Source: Lycorma delicatula
Taxonomy: Eukaryota; Arthropoda; Insecta; Hemiptera; Fulgoridae
Reading direction: 5' to 3'
DNA: 64,000 nt
Assembly (NCBI RefSeq): GCF_047948215.1
Contig: NC_134458.1
Location: forward strand, 86,693,260 to 86,757,259
Part shown: one piece after another, positions 47,508 through 57,603 of the stretch
Layout: the number at the start of each line of letters is the position of its first letter
Position numbering within the stretch: position 1 is the stretch's first letter
Program-made: the position numbers and the translations under genes
The notes under the pieces: generated by a model
The model's input: the letters and a program-made list of their open reading frames with translations, nothing else
Told to the model about the DNA's origin: nothing
Database searches by the model: none

Positions 47508-49978
47508 CAGTGAAACCTGTTCAAAATGAACCCTGAACAAAACTGATCTTCCTATTATGGAAAATTAATACTGTTCCAGTTAAAAAAGTGGAAAAATCAA
47601 TGTACATCATCTTACACAATACGGAGCTCTACAACAGAGAAACAGAAAATTAGGCAACCTAAATAATACAGAAATATACTGTATGAAATATCAATAAAAA
47701 GGAAGAAAAATTGAATATTTTATCCAAATTTTTAGAAGAGTATTAAAAATGACAGTAGCCTATAGCAAGCTGACAGATGTATGTGAACTGGTGGTTGAAC
47801 ACACAAGCAGAGAACAGCTATAGTGATACCATACACATTTCACAGAAATTATGTCACTGTTTACTGCATGAAAATTTGTCTATGCTTCTTTTCTGTCAGT
47901 ACGGCACTCAGGTTTACTTGCTTGTATACTAGTCATGTATGTAGAGCGTGGTGGTTCATGTTAGTTTTTTACTGTGTAACAATTAATGTGTTTGTGCTTT
48001 ATTGTACTCTTTCTATAGTGTCTCTATCTTATTACTGTACTGTACTTTACTGTGTATACATATCTGTTTACCACAATTTTATAATTTTTTTTTTTTAATT
48101 CATCAAAATGTCTTGTAAAAACACTGCTTAACGCTAAACAAAAAAGTTAAAGATGCTGAATTAAATAACAAAGATAAATTAATGTCAGTTAATAGACAAG
48201 TTTAAGTGTGGAAAAACTCAGATCTAGCACACTTTAAAAAATATGGAAAAAATAATATACAGGTGGTTAAAAGGAAATGGGATTATGAAAAAACAGCAGA
48301 AGACTACTGGATGACAAGATAAATGAATTGTTGTGGGAATGGTTTATTAGCAAAAATTTGCCAATTTCTGGCCCTATTTTACAAAGTCAATTGTTACTGC
48401 TAAAAATTTAAACAAACCTGATTTTAAAGCTTCTAATGGATGGCTTCAAAGTTTTAAAAATAGACATATCATTTTGAATGAAGTTTGAGGAAAGTAAATG
48501 ACATCGATAAATCTGTAGTTAAGAAATGGGAAACAAAACTTTCTGTCATTCTGGCTGACTATAATCAGAAAGGTATTTTTAACCATGATGAAACAGAAAT
48601 ATATTTTAGAACTTTGCTGGCTAAACACTAGCATTAAAAGGAGGAAAATGGGTCAGTGGAAAGATGTCAAAAGAATGCCTTACTGTCCATTGTGCAAACA
48701 TGGCTAGGGAACTTCTAAAACCACTCGTCATTGGTAAATCGGCAAGACCATGATATTTTTCTCACATTAATGTTAATAAACTCCCTGTGACATGGTGATT
48801 TAACAAAAAAAAGCTTAGATGACTTCTATAATGGAGGAGTGGCTCAACAATTTTAATTTTAAACTGAAAATTCAAAACCACTGTGCTGTCTTATTCCGTG
48901 ATAATGCAACTGTCATCCTCATATCAATTTTTGTAATATTAAATTAGTCTGATTCCCACCTAAGACTACAACAAGTATCACACAACCATTGGATCAGAAT
49001 GATTTATACCACGAAAACCCTCTACAGAATGGTGATGCAATCGATTATTACAAAAATGAATGGTGTGAAGAGTACCAATGAAAACTCATGAAATCAACTT
49101 AGTACTTGATGCTGTCTACTGGATTCATATGGCAGTAAAGTACTTAAAAGAGGAAACCATAATAAAATGTTTTAAAAAAACTGAATTCTTATCACTTCCC
49201 GCTGTAACAACTGCAGTCTTAGATAAAGCAGATGAAAATACGAGAATTTTTAAAAATCTGTACATTACAAATGAATTTGAAATAGATACTGATACATATG
49301 TAAACTCTGACAGTGATTTGGCTACCAGTTTTATGGCTTACAATGCAACTGGGGTAGTTTTGTCAGTTCTCAGGAAGATAATGATATTGAACCACCTACT
49401 GATGAAGATGAAGAAGACTGTACCAAATGTGGTGATTTAATAAACAATAATGAAGATCCTGTCCAAATAAACTCATATTTAAATGCACTCCAAAGCAGCA
49501 GTAACTTACAGAAGTTTCACCGCAAGTAAAAAAGTACTGAAATTTTGGAGTATTTGCATACAGTCCATATTTCTTTAAAATAGCATGCTGTTAAAGAAAA
49601 GGCAAAGTAGTTAGCATTGTTTGACTTGAGGAAATCACAAATAATTGTGATAAAAAATGCAACTAAATCATACGAACTGTATTTCTGAAAAATTGTGTTC
49701 TTAGTTTTTGTAGTTAATTAATGTAACATTAATTGTGTAATAAAAATATTCGGTAGGCTTACAAATTGAATTATTTTAATAAATTATATACTGTATTATT
49801 CCAGTGAATTACAGCATTCTAGGTAAGTTGCTGTGTATTCTTATTATGACACATTATTACTTAACACAAACCATATACAGTAAGTTCAGCTTTAGACATA
49901 ACTGGATAAAACAGAAACCTTACCAAAATTTAAAAAACATTTGATCCCGTTTGTTTCCATTTTGAATAGGTTTCACTG
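47508..49978 (+). mobile_element. Tigger/pogo-like DNA transposon with terminal inverted repeats
   Basis: The left end reads CAGTGAAACCTGTTCAAAAT and the inverted right end reads CAGTGAAACCTATTCAAAAT, a single mismatch over 20 bases. TA lies outside the left end; the right flank is TG, so the TA duplication may have mutated. The 2.47-kb interior carries a degraded DDE transposase with pogo/Tigger motifs. Sequence right of the element runs into a TA repeat. Confidence 0.85.
48117..49620 (+). pseudogene. Tigger/pogo-type (DDE_1) transposase relic
   Basis: Pieces in several frames give the family order. A DNA-binding part around HFKKYGKNNIQ comes first, then KWETKLSVILADYNQKG and GIFNHDETEIYFRTLLAKH (the IFNADETG block with the first Asp). 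A middle portion follows, then PPKTTTSITQPLDQ (the family's STS-LQPLDQ block), YYKNEWCEEY and HEINLVLDAVYWIHMAVKYL. It ends TIIKCFKKTEF, the usual C-terminal helix. Many stops are present and the second Asp region is poorly kept. Non-functional. Confidence 0.8.
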
Positions 49979-49986
49979 TGTGTATG

Positions 49987-50017
<31 letters not shown>

Positions 50018-50727
50018 GAGTTGCACAAGCACGCATAACTAAATGCTTTCAAAAGATAATTATTTATATCTTTTTTAACAGTAATTTGATAAAGAATTAT
50101 AGTTAGTTATGCAACATTTATTCTACAACATAATCCACATTTTCAATATGTATGAAAGTCATAAAAACTTACACGTTTAGCAATTTTTAAAAATTAATTT
50201 GCAGGTAAAAAATAATATAAAAAAAAGTTTTTGATGTTCATAATATAGCAGATAAAGAGATGGAAATTTATATGGAGTTGCTAGCATATATCAAGTAAAA
50301 GCAGTGATCACAAATTCAGCTTATCTAAGTATAGCTTCAAAGTTTATATGCAGTGTTCAACCACATGCATAGTCCATGCTTAACTCTTCACTATGATAGC
50401 CCGCTTTCCGTAAAAGTATACATTTACTTGTGCATACATATATGATTACATAAAGTATACTAAAATCAGTATATAAAAAAAACAACATAAACAAAATAAA
50501 AAAGCAAAGAAGAAATAAGGCTCTTAATAGCAGATAGCTAACACACATTTACTAATAGCCTTGTTGTAAGTACTTCAATAAAATGTAAAAGAATATTATA
50601 CATTGGGCATCTCTATTGGACCGGCATCCAGCCATAAAAATACTGTTAATCCCTTTCCACCTAAGCCCAGGTAAAGCTGGGGGAAACAGATAAGCTCAAA
50701 AAAAGAAAAATAATGAAAATTACTTAC
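49979..50727. other. intronic DNA with a TA repeat
   Basis: The rest of the Atx2 intron after the Tigger element. It contains a (TA)n run at about 49986-50012. A short less AT-rich block at about 50600-50695 is probably an old repeat fragment but has no recognised identity. Confidence 0.5.
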
Positions 50728-50849
50728 AGCAGTAGCACCATCTAATTCAAAATCATCCCCATTACACCCTGAACTGTCCCATGGCTCTAATTCTCTTTCA
50801 CCAACCTGTCCATTAAATTTACTTATTGCAGTGTCAGTTTGGAAAGTAT
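50728..50849 (-). CDS. Atx2: Ataxin-2 exon (Lsm-LsmAD linker)
   Basis: The acceptor (tttgtttcag) precedes ATACTTTCCAAAC and the donor after ACTGCT is gtaagt. Joining to the previous exon gives [16 protein letters not shown], then [10 protein letters not shown] and [18 protein letters not shown] and ERELEPWD are conserved in ataxin-2 between the Lsm fold and LsmAD. The exon has 40 codons after two entry bases and ends in phase 0. Confidence 0.97.
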
Positions 50850-51642
50850 CTGAAACAAAAAATAAATAAAATTCATTAATAACTGTCTGTCACTAAGTAC
50901 AAGACACAGTTTTCATATATAATGAAAACCAATTAATGCAAATATCTGTAAAACACAAGGTATATTACTCAGGTCCTGACAAATGCCAGTAGCTGTAATT
51001 CAGACAAATAAAATGAGTTTTACTTTAAGAATATCAGTTTACAGAATAAAGAATAATTTTTTTGTTGGCCTTTAAATATCTAAACAAACCTATGCATATA
51101 TGCCCATAAGTACATTGTAAACATGAAGAGATCACTCTCACTCCAAAAAATAATTAAAACACAATATATATATTAATAATTAAATAATGCAATTGCCTAA
51201 TATTTTACTTCATTTTAATCTTTTCTACAGAGTTTTTCTTTGAGAAACTAGTCTTTCCTTCATCACTAAATGTATCTAATTTACACAATAATTGAAATCA
51301 GGAGCTAATGACTACACTCACCAACACTGCTTAAAAGTATAAAAAAATCAACAAAAACAATTATTTACTGAAGTAATTTTTAAATTCACAATCATAATTT
51401 GTTAAGAAATTATTCTGATTAAAAATTATCAGTCATATTTATGATATTTTCCAAGAATGAAATACCGAAATTAATAGAAACAAATCTAAAATTTTGTTTT
51501 TAACTTAAAATGTCAACCCGCCTGTTAAAATATAATTAATTCAAATATATTAAAATATGAAACCGTTAATTCCAATCTTAAAATTCCATTACATGATTGC
51601 CACAGCAAGAAAAATATACAGATTTCATAATACAATAATCAC

Positions 51643-51850
51643 CTTTAGTTGCAAATTCCAGATCGACATCATTTGCTTCTATCGTAATAATATCTTGTGG
51701 TTTAAAAATAAGCTTTTCTATAACATTTTCTGCGTCTATACGAGCAGGACATTTAGAATCTACTTTATGTGCCATTTCTAATACAACTTCAAACTGACTT
51801 GAAAATGTACGAAATATTCCTTCGAATATCGACCCATTCTGCGTTTGTAT
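51643..51850 (-). CDS. Atx2: Ataxin-2 exon (most of the Lsm domain)
   Basis: Starts in phase 0 with ATACAAACGCAG after acceptor tttttag and ends AAAG before gtgatt. It encodes [31 protein letters not shown] and [18 protein letters not shown]. The NG-x-FEGIF strand turn, the VVLEMAHKV strand and the late FKPQDII strand form the Lsm RNA-binding fold of ataxin-2. It carries 69 codons plus one base. Confidence 0.97.
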
Positions 51851-54482
51851 CTAAAAATCAAACAAGAAAATAAACAGATTGATAATAAATAATTTCAAAT
51901 AAAAACTAAAAAGCTTACAGTTTAATACAAAGTTGCGCAACAAAATAGCTAACATCAGATCAATAACTAACACAAATGTTTAAAGTTAAGATCCTCATGC
52001 CCATCACAAGTAATGATCACAACTTCCTATCTAATACATGCATACTTTCTACCAATACAACTTTCACACAAAATAAATTAAATGTTAGGGAGGTTATGTT
52101 TATATTTTTTTTTCTACTTTAATAACAAAAAAATAAGAAAATAACATAAAAACCTATTATAACATGTAATAACAGACAAAACTATACACACATTTTAGAT
52201 AAACAATTATTTTACACATATACACTACATACACATTTTAAACAACTGGAATTATTTTGAAAGTTGTTTTAAGTTCTAAAAAAATCCCAGACTTAAAGTT
52301 TTATATGAACTCAAAGGAAAAAAAATTCATTTTTTTAATCAAAAGATTAATATTGAACAAAAATAGTAAATTTCACCCTTATAAAGCTAACTTTATGAAA
52401 ATGCTGTAACTTTCAACTTAATACAGAAAAATGTTGATATTAAAAATAACATTGGTTTCTATGAAAAATGATTATGTTTTAGCCCCATTAAAAAACAGAT
52501 GAAACACTGGTCTTCCTACAGAAACCATTGACTACAAGAATACTGAAGAGGAAGTACAAGGGTTAAGGCTGTTTGACCAGTGAACATAAAATAGAGGTTT
52601 TACATTTATGCACAAGAAATATTTTATATGCCGCTATTTTTAATGTCAAATTAGTAAATTCTATGAAAACTTATCTTATAATTCCACAGAGATACTAATG
52701 AGATAATTAATGTCTTATTATTTTATTGAAATTCATCTTTTTAAGATTCATATTATTCCTTTGTACTGTTATATTGTATTTTAATTCTGTTAACATTAAC
52801 ATTAAACACCTTGTACAGAATATTGAGATAAGATATTTCTTACCTTAAGGTAACATGACTAAGACATTAAGATACTTAAAGTAAAATATAATTTAACAGT
52901 ACAGAGGAATAATATGAAGCTAAAATACCTTAAAATTAAGATAAGATATGTCTTATCTCAATATTCTTTACTAGATGGTTTATATTAATAGAATATAAAA
53001 TATAATTAATTATGAATAGAAAACGTTCATCGATATCATATAAGCCACCTCTATATTATTGCTATGTGTATAAAGTTTGATGGATATATTTCAATTGTAT
53101 CAGATATTGTCTATAACAAAACCAGTAACTGTTATTTTTTTAATTTTCAAATAAAACTGCTGAATAATTTTACAGATCTTTACCTTAAAAATCATCAACG
53201 GTATAGTGCCGTAAAAAAACTTTAAAACTAAAACTTAAAAAATATTAGAAATAGACTGAAAGTACAGCAGCAACAAATCATGTTTATCAGATTGACAATA
53301 CCAAGAAAAATTTCTCAAAGAATTTTTGTACGATAAAGATAGTCCTAAAATAAAAACACGTGATTCCGAAACACAATACAACTAATCAGTATCCCAATAA
53401 AAATTGATACCAGCAGACTGGCTGGGCAATCTATCGAAAATTTGGTGGGACACTGTAAATCTCAATCTGAAAATTTTAATGTTACATCTCATTTTGTCAT
53501 CTTTCAATGGAAAAAAGTAAGATAACATTGCACTTTACATAATTCTTTACTTATACAAAAAAAATTGTAATTGCTATGAAACAGTTTAAAAAAAAAAAAA
53601 TGAAGAATTTAAAAACAGAAATATCTGCAATATCAACATCCAACTACAAAACCAATAACCATTAATTTCAGAAGATTTTTTTAATTTTTTATCTAAATGC
53701 TAATAAAAAAATAAAAATTATTCTATCAAAAGTTTCAGTCACTAATAGAACCAACAATCGCAATAACAAAGAAAATTACTACCAGGAGTGATCTGGAGCT
53801 TTCGGCAGCATCATGTTCATAAAAACAAAAAAGTGCACACACGGTAGCTTTTACTTACTATTTAACTACACATTATCATCAGCTCTTGAATTGCTGTTTA
53901 CAAGAGCCCTGAAATACATATTATCTGGTAAAAATTGCCTTACCAAATTAATTCAAATTTTCCAAAATTAAACTACTGTAATTTTTTTTACAAATTCTTC
54001 AAAATGTTTAATCAAATGCTCTATAAAAAATCTGTATTTATATGGATCTGAATTATGGGCAGTAAGAGAAAGGAAGAGAATTACTTGTACAAGAAAGAAC
54101 AAGAAAAATAAAGGATGTTAGGTTGAAACATATCAGAAGACAGATTCACTAAAAAAAAGAACATTTTCATACCAAAATTTCAGAAAAATGGAGCTATTAT
54201 AATAGTGAAAAAAGTAAGAAACAAATACAGGGGCTCTTCCATTATGGCACCAGAGCAATAACCTTTTCATAATTACTCAGTAGGTTTATATGGTTACAAA
54301 CAAGTACTTACAAATTAAACAGTTACACATTCCATAAATTGTCTTTTTAAACTGAAAAACTATCTTGAACTATAGCTCTTAATCTCTTAAATTTTATGAG
54401 CCACAAAAGATTCATTCGACTAATCGATCTCATTCAGTGACTAAAAGAGTGTTAACTAACGTTAATTACATTAAATACCAAC
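51851..54482. other. Atx2 intron with inverted-repeat island
   Basis: AT-rich intron. It contains the nested inverted repeats at 52739-52966. Near 54030-54130 a plus-strand stretch reading YLYGSELWAVRERKR faintly resembles the C-terminal LYGSETW block of LINE reverse transcriptases. It is too short and diverged to annotate separately. Confidence 0.5.
52739..52966. repeat. nested inverted repeats (possible MITE)
   Basis: An outer pair (about 52739-52780 and 52881-52921) shares, in inverted orientation, AACAGTAC-AGGAATAATATGAA. A second pair matches GAATATTGAGATAAGA near 52818 with its inverse near 52951-52966. The latter also forms a local hairpin around AAGATAAGATATGTCTTATC. The arrangement suggests a small foldback element. 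Confidence 0.6.
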
Positions 54483-54588
54483 CCTAACTAAATTTCCAAC
54501 ATGACTTGTAGCTGCATGCATAAAATGCAGATTATTATATATTCCCTCAGCAGCAATGCTTCTTTCTGGACCCCTTGATCTGGGAGAC
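54483..54588 (-). CDS. Atx2: Ataxin-2 exon (start of the Lsm domain), first supported exon
   Basis: The acceptor (ctgtttttcag) precedes GTCTCCCAGATC and the donor after GTTAGG is gttggt. It encodes [19 protein letters not shown], then [38 protein letters not shown] is the conserved beginning of the insect ataxin-2 Lsm domain. The exon enters with one base of a split codon, so at least one upstream coding exon exists. In other insects that exon holds a short basic N-terminus, and I could not find it in the window. Confidence 0.95.
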
Positions 54589-56679
54589 CTGAAAAACAGA
54601 ATCTCTTTAATTTACAACAATATTTTTCAAAAAAACTATAAACTAATCTAATACTATTGAATAAAGAAAAAACTAAATATTACCTTTATGGTTTCATAAA
54701 ACAAAAAATCTTTTATACAAAATAAAGCAACAAATTTTGTTATTCTGTGGTTATTTTAAAAACATCTAAATCTGATTATTAGATGCTACTACAACTTAAT
54801 GCTTAAAAACATGTCCTGACATGCACACAAGCTGCTCCCAAAAAGTGGTGAAATTGCTTTCAAGAACAAACAACCTGTACCAGGCTTAATATACAATACA
54901 AATTGAGAAGTGAAGTTGTTTGTTATGCAATCCAACAAACCACACATATTAAGTCCACCAAACTGTAGTTGTTACTCAACCTACATATTACTCAATTTCA
55001 GAAAGCTTAGTCAACACACAATATAGGGGGTACGTTTCTGAAATCACAAGGAAGCACAAGAAACATCAACACACGCTTCACATGTGTAAGTGCATTGTAT
55101 GGTGAATGTGTCAGTTTCAATGTTTATAGAACAAGGAAAGAAGGCAAAATTGTACAATAAAACAACTGGCTTCTCACTACAAACAATGTCCTGTCACGAT
55201 ACAATATCCATGTAGCAATGCCAACAACACTTCAGAAACCCTGGGTATAAGTACATCCCAACCCCGTAGGAGAAGACTTCTGCCTAGTGACGTTCTGATC
55301 ACCACACCACACCACCACCCCAGTTCCTAGCCCTGGTGTGGGTACAACTACTTTCCGATTCCCCCCCGAGGGGAGAAGATCCCACCTCGTAGTGTGTCTG
55401 GTCGCTACACCACCCCCTCCGTTCCTAGCCAGTAGTGGCTTTACCGGAGGAGGGTACAACTACAGCACATTGAAATGTTTACGCTTTAATGACCTATACA
55501 AGTTGAAATCTGAACACTGATACTCTCAGAAAAAGCACCAATAACTGAAGCCTCTAATTTGGTCTGATAAAAATCCTACTTCAAAAAGCAAACCAAAAAA
55601 GAAATATACACCATTCTAGCATGATAAAATGAATTTTAGTATTCTCTACCAAATATTCAAATAGAAGAATAATGTTATATTAAACTTAATCTTATGACAA
55701 AAATCTTGACGTAAGTGTTTTGCCTTTTTTATATAAATCAGAATCACAGGGTTTAACATTTAGAACTGATAATGTTTGGATCTCAAAGGTAATTAATTTA
55801 CAGCCACAAATAAAAGTACAATAAGAAATTAATTTAAGAAAGTTATTACCACATAAAAAAAGAGTAACAATTACTGATCATATTTTAGTAAACCTACTGT
55901 TCGACTTTTTTGTAATTAAACTGAAAAGTCACATTCTGAATTTTACTCTGCCTATTTGGCATGAGTACAAAATAAAAGTGTTATCTTCATATCTTAATCC
56001 CACTCTAGTTCTTTAAAAATAATCCAACAATAGTAAATTTCAGAAACTGATATGTATTTGAGCATAAATAACATATTTTGTTACAGAATTTTGTGTTATA
56101 CGTTTAAATAAATAGTTATACATTTATTTTACTTTCTTGATTAGTATGATTAATGACTTATTTATCACTTATTTATGCTAACATTATGCAATAAAATTAT
56201 CAGTTTTCTATAATCTCATAAAAAAGCAGCTGCCAGCTACCAAGTCTGGAGGAAGCTAAATAGAATTTATTATCTCAAAAACATTAAGTAAATTTTACAC
56301 AAGATAGTTTAAATGTTTTTAATTTTCAAAGAAAAAACTTCTTTTTAAACTCATTTTTTTAATGAATAAATCTCCACATTCAACTTTATTACATTTGTAT
56401 TAACAATCTAACAGGAGTGGGGCTTAACAAGATTTTTGGCATACTAACACTTTAAACTGCTTCTTGTAAAATCTTGGTCAATCTGCAGCTCATGGTACAC
56501 CTCAGCAAACAAACATATTGAAAATAAAAGTAAAAGAATTATACATAAATTGTCAACTGATGCACTCAAAGCCACATTTAATAAACCAGTTCTCAGAGAT
56601 AAAAAACTAAACTTTTTATTGTGTAATAGCATATTTTGGAATTTTACAGGCCTGTGAAACTTTTTAACAGATGGCTTCA

Positions 56680-56721
<42 letters not shown>

Positions 56722-57600
56722 ATAAAATGTGACAGAAAAAACTTTTATATTTAATATATTTACATCATTTTTTAACATTAGTTTCTAGCACATCGATAAT
56801 AAAAATACATTAATATTCAGACTAAAATGTATTAACAGATTTTGTGTTCAAGTACAACAGCAACTATATCAAGAAATCCATAACACAAGGGTTACTAAAC
56901 AGAACACTTAACTTCAAAGAATATTTTTCAATAACAGCTGCCAAACTCAGAACAAACTGAAACTTTGCAGGATGGCATGGTTCCACATCCATAACTATTA
57001 GAACAATTATGGCAATGTTTACTAGATAGTGAAGTTTTACGCTCCAACTCAGATTAATAACACTTGTATTAGACTAGTTCATACCCAGCTTGACCAAACC
57101 ATTCTAGATACAATAACAAGAATAATCAAAACAAACATCACTGTTTTGGCTTCCCATAGCCAGATAAATACTAAGTTCCAAAATCTGTGATTGAATTATT
57201 CTTTCAACTTTTTGTTCACTCGGACCCTCCTAATACTGAGAAAGACTTTTTATCTCCAGTTCCTCTCAGAACTGCACATTCTTCATAAAAGTTAATCTAA
57301 CATCAACTACTACAAATAAATATTACAAATACTCCATAAGTTTTCCATCACAAACAAGCCTAAGAGTTTTGAATTAATTTAAAATACATGTTACCCTTAA
57401 GAGAAAAAGAACTAACTATAGTAAAATGTGCCAATCTGCTACATAAGCAAAATAAAACATCTACATCCTAGTTGTGAAGAGTAAGGTTGCATACTGAAAA
57501 AAATGACCTACTAAAAGCTTTTTACAGTGACCATTATGAATTTCTTATAGTTAATGCAGTGTCAAGTTGTTAGATACCTAGCCTAAGACATCAGTTTATA
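54589..57600. other. upstream intron of Atx2, mostly AT-rich
   Basis: Apart from the GC-rich duplicated block at 55230-55465 and a TA repeat at about 56692-56712, no gene or exon could be recognised. The missing Atx2 first coding exon may lie here, further up, or beyond 64 kb. Confidence 0.5.
55230..55465. repeat. GC-rich diverged tandem duplication
   Basis: Two units offset by 112 bases both contain, in the same order, GGAGAAGA, TAGTG, a CTGRTCRCYACACCAC block, GTTCCTAGCC and GGGTACAACTAC. GC content is far above the surroundings. Open frames exist on both strands across it, as expected of GC-rich repeats. It could be the 5' part of an unrecognised retroelement or an exapted fragment. No identity is claimed. 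Confidence 0.65.
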
Positions 57601-57603
57601 ATT

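Noticed and set aside
47823..48098. 91-residue plus-strand frame rich in Cys, Tyr and Val
   Set aside because: It lies in the non-coding 5' part of the Tigger element and resembles no protein. The composition follows from TGT/TAC-rich sequence.
55232..55520. Overlapping open frames on both strands as genes
   Set aside because: They arise from the GC-rich duplicated block, have low-complexity Gly/Arg/Thr content and no motif or splice context.
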